64,000 nucleotides of DNA from Streptomyces fulvoviolaceus. Lineage in GTDB: Bacteria; Actinomycetota; Actinomycetes; Streptomycetales; Streptomycetaceae. Below the pieces are notes generated by a model. It searched no databases, had not been told where the DNA came from, and saw nothing but the letters and a program-made list of their open reading frames with translations. Location: the NCBI RefSeq assembly GCF_000718165.1, contig NZ_JOEY01000005.1, positions 219,440 through 283,439 on the forward strand, in the 5' to 3' direction. This document shows positions 53,197 through 63,056 of the stretch, one piece after another. Position 1 is the stretch's first letter. The number at the start of each line of letters is the position of its first letter. Position numbers and translations under genes: made by a program.

Positions 53197-53661
53197 ATGT
53201 CCGAGTACGGTTTCGCCCGCGCATCCGATGAAGTTCTCGTCGTCCGAAACGAGTTGGCCGGCCAAGTGGTCCAGGCGCTCCGGCGCGCCGGCCTGCACGC
53301 TTTCCGCGAGGGAGAGAACGAAGCAGCGGACCGGTCGGGCGCCGCGGTCCACGTCGAGCCCGACGCCGAGACGGCCTCGGCGGCTGTAACCGTGGGATGG
53401 GGTTACGCCCCCGGCATGGTCCAGGCGGCTGTCGACAGCCTCGACTCCGGCAGTCCTGACGCGCCGGTCGTCCGCCTGCCCGGGACGATCGGTCAGCACA
53501 TGCAGAGCGCGCTGATCAAGATCTCGCTGTCGGCGGGAGTCCTCGCAACGCTGGAGAACGACACCATGAACCCGGAACGCGTCCTGGTATTCGGGATGAT
53601 GTCCGATCTGCCACCGGCGCTGAGACCCACGTTCGACCGACCGGAAATTCACCATGACTGA
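53197..53661 (+). CDS. Unknown protein, first of a paralogous pair
   Basis: 154 residues. The central part (ELAGQVVQALRRAGLHAFRE ... AAVHVEPDAE ... VRLPGTIGQHMQSALIKIS) aligns along its length with the next gene's product. No signal peptide or membrane segment is seen. The overlap of 8 bp with the next gene shows an operon. I do not recognise a catalytic motif; the small acidic soluble proteins, followed by an SMI1/KNR4 gene, would suit immunity proteins, but that is conjecture. Confidence 0.7.
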   Translation: MSEYGFARASDEVLVVRNELAGQVVQALRRAGLHAFREGENEAADRSGAAVHVEPDAETASAAVTVGWGYAPGMVQAAVDSLDSGSPDAPVVRLPGTIGQHMQSALIKISLSAGVLATLENDTMNPERVLVFGMMSDLPPALRPTFDRPEIHHD

Positions 53662-54076
53662 ACCCCGATTCGACCTGCATCCGAAAGCCTCACCGGAGGT
53701 CGTCGAGGAGCGCCAGGCGCTCGCCGAGCGAGTGTGTCGGGAACTGCGACGTGCCGGTCTTCCGGTGTACCGGGGTGACCTCAGCGGCGGTCCGCACAAT
53801 CAGCCTGGCGTGGACGTGCACGTGGAGCCTTTCGTCGACGGCGGAGTGTACGTGGACTGGGACACGGACGCGGAGCTCAGGGATGCCGCTGTCGATCTCT
53901 TCGCGCAAGGGATCGACTACTCGAACCCCCCTGCGGTCGTCCGCCACCACAACACCGTCCACAAGCACATGCAGGCCGCTCTTCTGGGGATTCTCACCTC
54001 GGCGGGGTTCGAGGTCGAAGTACCGGACCCGCATGGGCATGGGAGCGCGGTCCAAGCGAAGGGCTTCCGGCCCTGA
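53654..54076 (+). CDS. Unknown protein, second of a paralogous pair
   Basis: 140 residues. ALAERVCRELRRAGLPVYRG, GVDVHVEPFVDGGVYVDW and VHKHMQAALLGILTSAGFEV parallel segments of the preceding protein, indicating an old tandem duplication. Acidic, soluble, no export signal. It ends 14 bp before a strong hairpin terminator, so the operon closes here. Confidence 0.7.
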   Translation: MTEPRFDLHPKASPEVVEERQALAERVCRELRRAGLPVYRGDLSGGPHNQPGVDVHVEPFVDGGVYVDWDTDAELRDAAVDLFAQGIDYSNPPAVVRHHNTVHKHMQAALLGILTSAGFEVEVPDPHGHGSAVQAKGFRP

Positions 54077-54090
54077 AGCACCCACTGTTG

Positions 54091-54130
54091 GGCCCCGCCG
54101 AAGCCGAGCTGTACCGGCTCCGGCGGGGCC
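54091..54130 (+). terminator. Strong terminator after the paralogous pair
   Basis: A 16-bp stem with one mismatch (GGCCCCGCCGAAGCCG at 54091-54106, complement at 54115-54130) and an 8-base loop. Confidence 0.75.
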
Positions 54131-54222
54131 TGCCGCACTCCGCCTGCGCACCTGGAGGGCGACGACGAGGGCGACCCGACAGGTCCGGAAGTCCGTGGCG
54201 ACCAAGCGAAGGACTTCGGCGG

Positions 54223-54696
54223 ATGACGGGCATCGAAGCGAGCCGACAGGTCATCGACCTGGTTCGTGCCAACGAGGACAGCGCAAGGCACGGCCGGGGT
54301 TGCTCTCCCGACACCATCGCCCGCGCCGAGCGGGAGCCGGGTCTCACGTTCCCGCCGTCGTACCGGCTCCTTGTCGAGGAGTTCGGCACCTGGGACGTGG
54401 CGCCCACCGAGTTCCTCGGCGTCCACCAGACCGAAGCCGCCGGGGATGTGCTCCTGGGCTCCGTGACCGAGACCCTCGACGCTCGGGCCGACGTCGACAT
54501 GCCACCGGAACTGATGGTGGTCCTGCTCGACGACGTGTGGTCGTTCGCCGTCCTCGACACCTCCCAGCCCGACGAAGACGGCGAGTACCCCGTCTTCGCC
54601 TGGAATCCGGGAGTACTCGACGGTGGGCTCATGGAGAAGATCGCGGACAGTCTCGGAGAGTTCGCGCTCAAGGAGTGTCAGCAGAACCTGAGCTGA
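54223..54696 (+). CDS. SMI1/KNR4 family protein
   Basis: 157 residues with the SUKH-type core: ERAEREPGLTFPPSYRLLVE, EEFGTWDVAPTEFLGVH and VVLLDDVWSFAVLDTSQPD followed by the acidic YPVFAWNPG segment. Bacterial SUKH proteins are often immunity proteins against polymorphic toxins. No toxin gene is nearby, so it may be an orphan immunity gene. The ATG at 54223 has AAGGA upstream at somewhat long spacing. Confidence 0.8.
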   Translation: MTGIEASRQVIDLVRANEDSARHGRGCSPDTIARAEREPGLTFPPSYRLLVEEFGTWDVAPTEFLGVHQTEAAGDVLLGSVTETLDARADVDMPPELMVVLLDDVWSFAVLDTSQPDEDGEYPVFAWNPGVLDGGLMEKIADSLGEFALKECQQNLS

Positions 54697-54823
54697 TCCA
54701 CTCCGCGGGACAGACACCGGACAGGGCGCCGCACGCCCGGCGTGCAGCCCCCCTGTCGCGTGCCCGGCGCCCAAGTGACGCACCCCACCCGCCGCCCCGT
54801 TCAAACTCCGTTAACAATGGACT

Positions 54824-55813
54824 GTGATCTCTCCGGTCTCCCCGATGCCCCGGAGCGCCCACCGGCCCAAGCCGGAGGCGACTCCCTTCGTCGACCTCAC
54901 CCGCTCCGAGTGGAGCGCGCTGCGTGACAAGACACCGCTGCCGCTCACCGCCGAGGAGGTCGAGAAGCTGCGCGGCCTGGGCGACGTCATCGACCTCGAC
55001 GAGGTGCGGGACATCTACCTCCCGCTGTCCCGGCTCCTCAACCTCTACGTCGGCGCCACGGACGGCCTCAGAGGGGCGCTGAACACCTTCCTGGGCGAAC
55101 AGGGCTCGCAGTCCGGCACCCCGTTCGTCATAGGGGTCGCCGGCTCCGTCGCCGTAGGAAAGTCCACGGTCGCCCGTCTCCTCCAGGCCCTGCTCTCCCG
55201 CTGGCCCGAGCACCCGCGCGTCGAGCTGGTGACGACAGACGGCTTTCTGCTGCCCACCGAGGAGCTCCAGGCCCGCGGCCTGATGTCGCGCAAGGGTTTC
55301 CCCGAGTCGTACGACCGCCGGGCCCTGACCCGCTTCGTCGCCGACATCAAGGCCGGCAAGGACGAGGTGACGGCCCCCGTCTACTCCCACCTCATCTACG
55401 ACATCGTCCCGGACCAGCGCCTCACGGTCCGCCGCCCCGACATCCTCATCGTCGAGGGCCTCAACGTCCTCCAGCCCGCCCTCCCCGGCAGCGACGGCCG
55501 CACCCGCGTCGGCCTCGCCGACTACTTCGACTTCAGCGTGTACGTCGACGCGAGCGGCGAGGACATCGAGCGCTGGTACCTCAACCGCTTCCGCAAGCTG
55601 CGCGCGACCGCCTTCCAGAACCCCGACTCGTACTTCCGCAAGTACACCCAGGTCTCCGAAGAGGAAGCCGTCGACTACGCCCGCGGGCTGTGGCGCACCA
55701 TCAACAGGCCCAACCTGGTGGAGAACATCGCCCCCACCCGCGGCCGCGCCACCCTCGTCATCCGCAAGGGCCAGGACCACAAGGTGCAGCGCCTCAGCCT
55801 CCGCAAGCTGTGA
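54824..55813 (+). CDS. coaA: Pantothenate kinase (type I)
   Basis: 329 residues. The P-loop [39 protein letters not shown] and [10 protein letters not shown] are diagnostic of bacterial type I CoaA, which phosphorylates pantothenate and is feedback-inhibited by CoA. A GTG at 54824 or an ATG at 54845 could start it; neither has a clear ribosome site. It is followed 31 bp later by the DUF389 gene. Confidence 0.94.
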   Translation: MISPVSPMPRSAHRPKPEATPFVDLTRSEWSALRDKTPLPLTAEEVEKLRGLGDVIDLDEVRDIYLPLSRLLNLYVGATDGLRGALNTFLGEQGSQSGTPFVIGVAGSVAVGKSTVARLLQALLSRWPEHPRVELVTTDGFLLPTEELQARGLMSRKGFPESYDRRALTRFVADIKAGKDEVTAPVYSHLIYDIVPDQRLTVRRPDILIVEGLNVLQPALPGSDGRTRVGLADYFDFSVYVDASGEDIERWYLNRFRKLRATAFQNPDSYFRKYTQVSEEEAVDYARGLWRTINRPNLVENIAPTRGRATLVIRKGQDHKVQRLSLRKL

Positions 55814-55844
55814 AGACGTAACGAAGGCCTGTTAGAAAGGCGTC

Positions 55845-56792
55845 ATGCTGCATCTGCGCCTGATCACCCCGGCCGAGAAGACCGACGACGTGGTCCGCCT
55901 GATCGAGAAGACGGTCGGCACCACGCATCTGGTGGTGATGGCGGGCGCCGCCCGCAACCCGGCGGGGGACGTGGTGATGTGCGACGTGGCCCGCGAGGCC
56001 GGCGACGAACTCATCGGCGCACTACGCCAGTTGGACCTCGACAAGACCGGCTCCATCGCCGTCGAGAACATCGACCTGTCGCTCTCCGAGCGGGCCGACA
56101 AGGCCGAGGAGGAGGCACCGGGCGAGGGCGCGGACGCGGTGCTGTGGGAGCACCTGACGGACGCGACGCACGAGGAGTCCACGCTCTCCATCACGTACGT
56201 CGCCTTCATCACGCTGGCCACCATGATCGCGGCCTGCGGTGTGGTCCTCGACAACGCGATCCTGATCGTGGGTGCGATGGCGGTGGGCCCGGAGTTCGGC
56301 CCGCTGGCGGGCTTCAGCACGGCGGTCGTTCGGCGTCATCCGCGCCTGGCGCTGCGCTCGTTGATCGCCCTGATCGTCGGCTTCGCGGTGGCGATGGCGG
56401 TGACGGTCGGCTTCAGCTGGTTCATGGACGCCGTGGACCTCTTCCACAAGTCCGACCTGGAGGGTGACCGCCCCAACACCGCGTTCGTCTACGCCCCCGA
56501 CGCCTTCTCGTTCGTCGTCGCAGTCCTCGCCGGCATCGCGGGCACGCTCTCGCTGACCTCCGCCAAGTCGGGCCTCCTGGTCGGCGTCGCCATCTCGGTC
56601 ACGACGGTCCCGGCCGCCGCCAACGCGGCCGTAGCCCTCAGCTACGGCGACACGAACCAGACGGTCGGCTCGACCAACCAACTCCTGCTGAACCTGCTGG
56701 GAATCGTCCTCGCGGGCACGCTGACGCTGCTGGCCCAGAAGTGGCTCTGGACCAGCCAGCGCGAACGTACGGCGAAAACAGGGAAGGTCTGA
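55845..56792 (+). CDS. DUF389 membrane protein
   Basis: 315 residues. The N-terminal ~100 residues form a soluble domain (LHLRLITPAEKTDDVVRLIE). The DUF389 membrane domain follows with five to six helices, including AFITLATMIAACGVVLDNAI and LIVGAMAVGPEFGPLAGF. Transport is often supposed, but no substrate is known. The ATG follows AGAAAGG. Its stop lies in a short direct repeat shared with the end of the opposing glmM. Confidence 0.85.
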   Translation: MLHLRLITPAEKTDDVVRLIEKTVGTTHLVVMAGAARNPAGDVVMCDVAREAGDELIGALRQLDLDKTGSIAVENIDLSLSERADKAEEEAPGEGADAVLWEHLTDATHEESTLSITYVAFITLATMIAACGVVLDNAILIVGAMAVGPEFGPLAGFSTAVVRRHPRLALRSLIALIVGFAVAMAVTVGFSWFMDAVDLFHKSDLEGDRPNTAFVYAPDAFSFVVAVLAGIAGTLSLTSAKSGLLVGVAISVTTVPAAANAAVALSYGDTNQTVGSTNQLLLNLLGIVLAGTLTLLAQKWLWTSQRERTAKTGKV

Positions 56793-56817
56793 CCGACAGC
56801 AGGGAAGGTCTAACCGA
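56779..56817. repeat. 18-bp direct repeat at the DUF389/glmM convergent end
   Basis: CAGGGAAGGTCTGACCGA (56779-56796) and CAGGGAAGGTCTAACCGA (56800-56817), one mismatch, period 21 bp. The first copy contains the DUF389 stop, the second the glmM stop (opposite strand). Confidence 0.75.
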
Positions 56818-58168
56818 GCGCCGACTTCACCACATCGGCCAACCGACCGGCCACAGACCGGGCCTGATCGATATCGGCCGCCTCGACCATCACCCGGACC
56901 AACGGCTCGGTCCCCGAAGGCCGCAGCAACACCCGCCCCGTGGACCCGAGTTCACGCTCGGCCTCGGCAACGGCGGCAGCGAGCTCCGCCGAACTCCCCA
57001 CACGCGACCGATCGACATCCGGCACATTGATCAGCACCTGCGGCAACCGCTCCATGACAGAGGCCAGTTCACGCAGCGACCGTCCGGTCTGGGCGACCCG
57101 CGCCGCCAGCAGCAGCCCCGTCAGCGTCCCGTCCCCGGTCGTGGCGTGGTCGAGGATGATCACGTGCCCGGACTGCTCGCCGCCGAGGGCGTACCCGTGC
57201 TCCTTCATCTCCTCGAGCACATACCGGTCCCCCACCGCGGTCTGGATGAGCTTCAGCCCCTCGCGCTCGATCGCCAGCTTGAGGCCCAGATTCGACATGA
57301 CCGTCGCGACAACGGTGCCGGAGCGCAGTGCGGAACGCTCCCGCATCGCAAGCGCGAGTACGGCCATGATCTGGTCGCCGTCCACCTCCTCCCCGGTGTG
57401 GTCGACGGCCAGGCAGCGGTCGGCGTCGCCGTCGTGCGCGATACCGAAGTCGGCGCCGTGCTCGGCGACGGCGGCCTTCAGAAGGCCCAGGTGGGTGGAG
57501 CCGCAGCCGTCATTGATGTTGAGCCCGTTCGGCTCCGCACCGATCGTCACGACCTCGGCCCCGGCCCGCGTGAACGCCTCCGGCGACACCCGCGCGGCAG
57601 CGCCGTGCGCCTCGTCGAGGACGATCTTCAGCCCGTCGAGCCGGTTCGGCAGCACAGTGACGAGGTGGGTGACGTACTCCTCGAAGCCCTCGTCGTACAC
57701 CCGGACACGGCCGACGCCCTCGCCGGTCGGACGATCCCAGGGTGCGCCGGTGCGGTGCTCCTCGTAGACCGTCTCGATACGCTCCTCGAGGTCGTCGTCG
57801 AGCTTGTGGCCGCCGCGGGCGAGGAACTTGATGCCGTTGTCGGGCATGGCGTTGTGGCTCGCGGACAGCACGACGCCGAGGTCGGCCTCGAGTTTGGCGG
57901 TGAGGTACGCGACCGCCGGGGTGGGCAGCACGCCGACGCGCAGGACGTCCACGCCCGCGCTGGCCAGGCCGGCGATCACTGCGGCTTCCAGGAACTCACC
58001 GGACGCGCGCGGGTCCCTTCCGACCACCGCGGTCGGCCGGTGCCCCTCGAACGTGCCCGCCTCGGCCAGTACGTGCGCCGCGGCGACGGAGAGGCCGAGC
58101 GCCATCTCGGCCGTCAGGTCCGCGTTGGCGACACCGCGCACGCCGTCCGTGCCGAAGAGTCGTCCCAC
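56810..58168 (-). CDS. glmM: Phosphoglucosamine mutase
   Basis: 452 residues. [20 protein letters not shown] opens the protein, [19 protein letters not shown] holds the phosphoserine site, [12 protein letters not shown] the Mg loop, and [17 protein letters not shown] the C-terminal phosphate-binding loop. It converts glucosamine-6-phosphate to glucosamine-1-phosphate, following GlmS. Start at 58168 fits the family exactly. Confidence 0.97.
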   Translation of the reverse strand: MGRLFGTDGVRGVANADLTAEMALGLSVAAAHVLAEAGTFEGHRPTAVVGRDPRASGEFLEAAVIAGLASAGVDVLRVGVLPTPAVAYLTAKLEADLGVVLSASHNAMPDNGIKFLARGGHKLDDDLEERIETVYEEHRTGAPWDRPTGEGVGRVRVYDEGFEEYVTHLVTVLPNRLDGLKIVLDEAHGAAARVSPEAFTRAGAEVVTIGAEPNGLNINDGCGSTHLGLLKAAVAEHGADFGIAHDGDADRCLAVDHTGEEVDGDQIMAVLALAMRERSALRSGTVVATVMSNLGLKLAIEREGLKLIQTAVGDRYVLEEMKEHGYALGGEQSGHVIILDHATTGDGTLTGLLLAARVAQTGRSLRELASVMERLPQVLINVPDVDRSRVGSSAELAAAVAEAERELGSTGRVLLRPSGTEPLVRVMVEAADIDQARSVAGRLADVVKSALG

Positions 58169-58260
58169 TTGTCCTCCTGTGAAGCGTCAGTTTCGGAGAT
58201 CATCCGATCACACGAGCCTTTGAGCGCCTTGTGCCGTTATACGCCTAAGGCTGTGATAAA

Positions 58261-58302
58261 CGAACGCCCCGGCGGCACTGTGGCGTGCCGCCGGGGCGTT
58301 CG
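58261..58302 (-). terminator. Perfect 18-bp stem terminator after rpsI
   Basis: CGAACGCCCCGGCGGCAC (58261-58278) pairs fully with 58285-58302 across a 6-base loop. It separates the rplM-rpsI operon from glmM. Confidence 0.92.
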
Positions 58303-58345
58303 GACGTACTGCTGACGTGCGAGTACGAGCTGCAGGCAGCGAAGC

Positions 58346-58873
58346 TTAACGCTTGCTGTACTGCGGGGCCTTGCGGGCCTTCTTGAGACCGGCCTTCTTG
58401 CGCTCGACCGCACGGTCGTCGCGCTTGAGGTAGCCGGCCTTCTTGAGGGCGGCGCGGTTGTTGTCCACGTCGGCCTCGTTCAGCGCGCGGGCCACGCCGA
58501 GGCGCAGGGCACCGGCCTGGCCGGAGACGCCGCCACCCGAGATGCGGGCGATGACGTCGTAGCGGCCGTCGAGCTCGAGCACCTTGAAGGGCTCGTTGAC
58601 TTCCTGCTGGTGGACCTTGTTCGGGAAGTAGTCCTCGAGCGTGCGCCCGTTGACCTTCCACTTGCCGGTGCCGGGCACGATGCGAACGCGCGCGATGGCG
58701 TTCTTGCGACGGCCCAGGCCGGCGGCCGGCTGCGGGTCGCCGAAGCGGCCGGCGAGGGACTCCGAGGTGTACTCACCCTCGACGGGGACCTCGGACTCGG
58801 TGGTGTAGCTCTCGATGTCGACAAGCTCGGTCTCGGTCTCTTCGACCGGCTGCTCAACGGTGGTCTCGGCCAC
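58346..58873 (-). CDS. rpsI: Ribosomal protein S9
   Basis: 175 residues. The core, from [19 protein letters not shown] to the conserved C-terminal [17 protein letters not shown] that reaches the ribosomal P site, is complete. The first ~50 residues form an acidic extension ([20 protein letters not shown]), as in other actinobacterial S9. GTG start behind GAGGAGC. Second gene of rplM-rpsI. Confidence 0.97.
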   Translation of the reverse strand: MAETTVEQPVEETETELVDIESYTTESEVPVEGEYTSESLAGRFGDPQPAAGLGRRKNAIARVRIVPGTGKWKVNGRTLEDYFPNKVHQQEVNEPFKVLELDGRYDVIARISGGGVSGQAGALRLGVARALNEADVDNNRAALKKAGYLKRDDRAVERKKAGLKKARKAPQYSKR

Positions 58874-58917
58874 GATGCTCCTCAGATTCTTTTCTGTCTT
58901 AGGGGGTGTGGCCGGAA

Positions 58918-59361
58918 CTACTGCGCGACCTGGGTGATCTCGAACGGCACCGGCTGCTGCGCAGCGTGCGGGTGCTGGTCGCCCGAGTAGACCTTCAGCT
59001 TGCCGAGCATCTGACGGCCCAGGGTGTTCTTGGGGATCATGCCCTTGATGGCCTTCTCGACGGCCTTCTCGGGGTTCTTGGCCAGCAGCTCGTCGTAACG
59101 GACGGCACGCAGACCACCCGGGTAACCGGAGTGGCGGTACGCCAGCTTCTGGGTCTTCTTGTTGCCGGACAGGTGAACCTTGTCGGCGTTGATGATGATG
59201 ACGAAGTCGCCCATGTCCATGTGCGGGGCATAGGTCGGCTTGTGCTTGCCACGGAGGAGGTTCGCAGCGGTGGTAGCCAGACGGCCCAGGACGATGTCCT
59301 GAGCGTCAATGACGTGCCACTGGCGAGTCACATCGCCGGGCTTGGGGCTGTACGTACGCAC
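58918..59361 (-). CDS. rplM: Ribosomal protein L13
   Basis: 147 residues, the standard length. [40 protein letters not shown] and [20 protein letters not shown] are diagnostic. The GTG at 59361 follows GAAGAAGG at ideal spacing; the ATG 13 codons upstream would lengthen the protein beyond the family norm. First gene of the rplM-rpsI operon. Confidence 0.97.
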   Translation of the reverse strand: MRTYSPKPGDVTRQWHVIDAQDIVLGRLATTAANLLRGKHKPTYAPHMDMGDFVIIINADKVHLSGNKKTQKLAYRHSGYPGGLRAVRYDELLAKNPEKAVEKAIKGMIPKNTLGRQMLGKLKVYSGDQHPHAAQQPVPFEITQVAQ

Positions 59362-59688
59362 TTCGCAGCCTTCTTCTTCAGTGGATGGGTGCTGACACAT
59401 GGCATCACTGAAGCGATCGTGCAGCTGGGGACGACAGTGCCGGGACCACTGCCCGTATGCCGCCCACTGGTAACTGCTCCAGGGAACCTACGTAAGGGCC
59501 TCTCGCGTGAGAACGACCAAGCCACTACGCATAACAAACTGCAAGGTTACCCGCGCTGCCCCGGACGGGTCAAAACGAGCCCTCGACGACACCGTACGGT
59601 CGAGATGTACGGCCCTGCCGGAAAGGTCCCACAGAGCCCTTCCGGAGGCATCACCAGCACCTCACGTCCCCCGTCTAAGATGCGGCCC
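59362..59688. other. 327-bp divergent intergenic region
   Basis: Lies between the rplM start (minus) and the secreted-protein start (plus). It should hold the ribosomal operon promoter and leader. I found no RNA gene, no clear ribosomal-protein leader structure and no small coding frame. Confidence 0.5.
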
Positions 59689-60597
59689 ATGAGCTTTGGG
59701 CAGCAGGGGGGACCCCAGTCCCAGTGGGATCCCTGGAAACCGAATTCCCAGCAGCCGTGGGACGGCAGCGGCGGCGGCGACACTCCGGACTGGGCCGCGC
59801 TCGCCGAGGCGTCCGAGACGCGGAACAAACGGCGCCGGTTGTTCCTCATCGGCGGCGGCGCGGTCGCCACGCTCGCCATCGGCACGGCCGTGGCGATGGC
59901 CGTCGTGTCGGCGAACGGCGACAGCGAGTCGAACAAGCCGGCCTCGTCACTGCCCGCGACCGCGGACATCCCGAGCGCGACCGGGACCGCGGCGCCGTCG
60001 TTCGAGCCGACCAGCGCCCCGCCCGCGCTGGATCCGAAGGACTTCATCTCCAGCAAGAGCAAGGACACGTCCCCGCTCGGCGCATCCATCCTCTTCCCGG
60101 GAACCCAGCTGACCATGCAGCTGACCTCGGGGGGTTCCGCGGTGTACAAGAAGGGTGAGACGGACGACACGAAGAACTGCGCCTCGACCGGCGTCGTCCA
60201 GCCCAGCCTCGGCAAGATACTCACCGCCAACGACTGCACCCGCTTCATGCGCGTCAGCTACACCAAGGGCGGCGTCTCGGTGACGGTCGGCGTGGCCGTC
60301 TTCGACACGGAGGCCGAGGCCACCAAGGCCAAGGGACAGGTCGACACCCAGAAGGACATCGTCAAGTCGCTGTCCGGCGGCGCCGTCAAGCCCTTCTGCA
60401 ACTCCGCAGTCTGCCGTACGACCGCGAACTCCTACGGCCGCTACGCCTACTTCACGGTCGCCGGTTTCACCAGCGGCAAGGACGTGACGACCAAGGACAC
60501 GGCCGTCTTCAGCATCAGCGACAACCTGCAGGAGTTCACGTTCCGGCAGATCCGGCGACGGGGCCAGGCGCAGGCTTCGGCGGCCGCCAACGAGTGA
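59689..60597 (+). CDS. Membrane-anchored extracytoplasmic protein of unknown function
   Basis: 302 residues. A Gln/Gly/Trp-rich cytoplasmic N-terminus (MSFGQQGGPQSQWDPWKPNS) precedes one membrane helix (LFLIGGGAVATLAIGTAVAM). A Ser/Thr/Pro linker and a folded extracellular domain follow, with four cysteines in two likely pairs (KNCASTG ... ANDCTRF; KPFCNSAVCRTTA). An ATG three codons earlier (59680) is possible; neither has a clear ribosome site. No family recognised. Confidence 0.75.
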   Translation: MSFGQQGGPQSQWDPWKPNSQQPWDGSGGGDTPDWAALAEASETRNKRRRLFLIGGGAVATLAIGTAVAMAVVSANGDSESNKPASSLPATADIPSATGTAAPSFEPTSAPPALDPKDFISSKSKDTSPLGASILFPGTQLTMQLTSGGSAVYKKGETDDTKNCASTGVVQPSLGKILTANDCTRFMRVSYTKGGVSVTVGVAVFDTEAEATKAKGQVDTQKDIVKSLSGGAVKPFCNSAVCRTTANSYGRYAYFTVAGFTSGKDVTTKDTAVFSISDNLQEFTFRQIRRRGQAQASAAANE

Positions 60598-60603
60598 CGC
60601 TCC

Positions 60604-60625
60604 GCCCGCCCTGCACGGGGCGGGT
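60604..60625 (+). terminator. Hairpin after the membrane-anchored protein gene
   Basis: GCCCGCCC (60604-60611) pairs with GGGCGGGT (60618-60625), one wobble pair, 6-base loop, just after the stop. Confidence 0.55.
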
Positions 60626-60679
60626 GGGCGCTCCATCGATTACACATTCGCAGTCGCGATGTCGCGTGCGAGCCACCGG

Positions 60680-62041
60680 TCAGTGGGCGTGGATCGAGCC
60701 CCAGGCGAAGTTCTGCCCGAACCCGGTGCCCGAACCGCCCGTATACACCTGGTCCGTGGCGTAGTACGTCGCCTTCACATCCGCGTTCGTATTGGTTCCC
60801 CTGGTCAGGGCGGTCCCCCAGGTGCTCCAGATCACCCATGGGCTGGGGGTCAGCGCGTTCGAGCCGGCGGCCGTGATCGGCACGTTGTACGTCTCCGCGA
60901 GCATCCGCGGCTTCGCGTAGTCGACGAGCCCCGTGTAGTACACGTTCGTGAAGTCCGAGTAGCCCGGGTAGTAGTCGTCGACGGCGACGACGTCGACGAG
61001 GTCGGCCCCCGGGTAGTAGTCCCACGGCACACCGCTTCCCGGCGCCTTCCAGCCGTTGGGCGACCAGACGAAGATCAGGTTGTGCAGCCCCTTCGTCCTC
61101 ACCAGGTAGTCGTACGTGATCCGCCACAGCTTCTTGTAGGAGGCCGCGGTCTTCCCGCCCCACCAGAACCAGTCGCCGTTCATCTCGTGGTACGGCCGCA
61201 GCAGTACGGGAACGTCCCAGGCGGCGAAGTACGAGAGCGTGGCCGCGAGAAAGCCCAGGTCCGCGAGGAGCGCCCGGTACTCGTCGGTGTCCGACTCCCA
61301 GTCGAGAACGCGGTCGAACCACGCCTGGTCGGTGCTGAGCGTCGCCACCGGGTAGGACTCGTAACCGCCCGGGTGCTCCCCCTCGACCTGCGTGAGGACC
61401 CGGCTCCAGGACTTCACCGAGGAGCCGGGGTACGGCTGGTGGAAGCTCATGCCCACGATCCCGGAGGCCGCGCCGCCGTTGGTGAGGGACGCGGCGGTGC
61501 CGTCGAGCCGGACCATGGTGCCGTCCGGGTTGTACGTGCCGTCCGCCGCGCGCGGCAGCCCCTTCCACACGCCACAGGCGAGGTCGACGGCGTCGTCCGT
61601 GTACTGCCACGACCGCAGCCCCGTCGGCAGCCCCAGCAGCTGGTTGTAGGACCGGTCCCCGTACGTCCCCCAGCCGGTCGCGCCGTACCCGGGCCCGAGG
61701 TCGATCTCGATGAAGCCGGACAGCTTGCCCGTGATGTCCCGGGCCTTCCTGTAGTAGTACCCGGAGAACGTCGTGCCGCCCGTGTCCCCGTAGCTCGCGT
61801 TGTACAGCTCCTGCTGGGTCTCGATGTGCTGCCCGATGATCGTCATCGGGCTGCTCCCGGAGCGCGCGGCATTCTCCATCGACACCAGGTGGCTGTACAC
61901 CGACTGCGCGTTCCCCGACGCCGCCGGATCCCGGCCCGTCAGCGTGGGTGCGATGAGCGGCACGGCCGCCCGTGCCACTCCCGGTATGACGGACGCGGCG
62001 GCTGCGGCGCCGAGCGCGGTGACGAACGTACGTCTTCGCAA
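60680..62041 (-). CDS. GH26 beta-mannanase, Tat-exported
   Basis: 453 residues. The signal RRRTFVTALGAAAAASVIPG is of twin-arginine type. In the GH26 barrel LLRPYHEMNGDWFWWGG carries the acid/base Glu, and RMLAETYNVP near the C-terminus the nucleophile Glu. It should cleave beta-1,4-mannans outside the cell. The TTG at 62041 follows GGAGG at 7 bases, a convincing start. It lies between a secreted-protein gene and truA, with no linked mannan transport genes. Confidence 0.9.
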   Translation of the reverse strand: MRRRTFVTALGAAAAASVIPGVARAAVPLIAPTLTGRDPAASGNAQSVYSHLVSMENAARSGSSPMTIIGQHIETQQELYNASYGDTGGTTFSGYYYRKARDITGKLSGFIEIDLGPGYGATGWGTYGDRSYNQLLGLPTGLRSWQYTDDAVDLACGVWKGLPRAADGTYNPDGTMVRLDGTAASLTNGGAASGIVGMSFHQPYPGSSVKSWSRVLTQVEGEHPGGYESYPVATLSTDQAWFDRVLDWESDTDEYRALLADLGFLAATLSYFAAWDVPVLLRPYHEMNGDWFWWGGKTAASYKKLWRITYDYLVRTKGLHNLIFVWSPNGWKAPGSGVPWDYYPGADLVDVVAVDDYYPGYSDFTNVYYTGLVDYAKPRMLAETYNVPITAAGSNALTPSPWVIWSTWGTALTRGTNTNADVKATYYATDQVYTGGSGTGFGQNFAWGSIHAH

Positions 62042-62126
62042 GACTCAACCTCCAGGAAAGGGGCGGATCTTGCTCAGATTACGGCCGCCTCCTGGAACAG
62101 GGCGGCGATCTTCGGGAGTTCCAGTC

Positions 62127-62984
62127 TCAGCACCCGCCGCACGACGGCAGGGACCGCCGGTTCCGCGCCTCCTTGTTCCGCGCGGCCAGCAACTCGTCGG
62201 CGGGGTAACCGACTTCCTCCAGCGTCAGCCCGTGCGGCCGTACGACATGCACGGCTGAGTCCCGTACGCCGGCGGCGAGCACCTTGCCCGGCCACTCCGG
62301 CCCCCGGTGCCCGTCCCCCACGAACAGCAGCGCCCCGATGAGCGAGCGCACCATGTTGTGGCAGAAGGCGTCGGCGCGGACGGTGGCGGTGATGATCCCG
62401 TCGCCGCCGCGCAGGAGGCTCAGCTCCTGGAGCGTACGGATGGTGGTCGCGCCCTCCCGCTTCTTGCAGTAGGCGGCGAAGTCGTGCTCCCCCAGGAGCC
62501 GCCCGGCGGCCTCGTTCATCGCGTCGACGTCGAGGGGCCAGTCGTGCCAGAGGACGTGGTTGCGGAGCAGCGGGTCGACGCCGCCGGGCTCGTCGGTGAC
62601 GCGATACGCGTACCGCCGCCAGATCGCGGAGAACCGGGCGTTGAAGCCCGCGGGCGCCTCGGTGAGGGACCACACCCGCACGTCCTTGGAGAGCCGCCCG
62701 GCGAGCCGCTTGAGCAGCTTCTCCCGGTGCTCGGCCCAGAGCTCCTCAGGGAGGTCCACGTGGGCCACCTGACCCCGCGCGTGCACCCCGGCATCGGTCC
62801 GCCCCGCCACGGTCAGCTCGTACGTCGTGTCCTTCGACCGCGTCACGGTCCGCAGCGCGTCCTCGATCTCCCCCTGCACGGTCCGCCGCCCCCCGGCCTG
62901 CTTGGCCCACCCGGAGAACGCGGTCCCGTCGTACGACAGATCAAGGCGAATACGAACATGCCCGGCCGCTACTTCATCACTCAC
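62127..62984 (-). CDS. truA: tRNA pseudouridine(38-40) synthase TruA
   Basis: 285 residues. [20 protein letters not shown], the catalytic-Asp motif [20 protein letters not shown], and [19 protein letters not shown] are diagnostic. The position after rplQ and rpoA on the same strand is the standard bacterial order (rpoA-rplQ-truA). A strong terminator after rplQ separates it from that operon. Confidence 0.96.
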   Translation of the reverse strand: MSDEVAAGHVRIRLDLSYDGTAFSGWAKQAGGRRTVQGEIEDALRTVTRSKDTTYELTVAGRTDAGVHARGQVAHVDLPEELWAEHREKLLKRLAGRLSKDVRVWSLTEAPAGFNARFSAIWRRYAYRVTDEPGGVDPLLRNHVLWHDWPLDVDAMNEAAGRLLGEHDFAAYCKKREGATTIRTLQELSLLRGGDGIITATVRADAFCHNMVRSLIGALLFVGDGHRGPEWPGKVLAAGVRDSAVHVVRPHGLTLEEVGYPADELLAARNKEARNRRSLPSCGGC

Positions 62985-63010
62985 ACGGAGATCCTCTCAG
63001 GAACACAAAA

Positions 63011-63044
63011 GCGGGCCCGCTCCTGGAAAAAGGAACGGGCCCGC
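63011..63044 (-). terminator. Terminator after rplQ
   Basis: A 14-bp stem with one mismatch (GCGGGCCCGCTCCT at 63011-63024, complement at 63031-63044), 6-base loop, 12 bp beyond the rplQ stop. Confidence 0.85.
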
Positions 63045-63056
63045 GAACGCACACGC

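Noticed and set aside
62074..62126. Alternative frame end [18 protein letters not shown] after truA
   Set aside because: It looks protein-like, but it belongs to a shadow frame overlapping truA and has no start or domain of its own.
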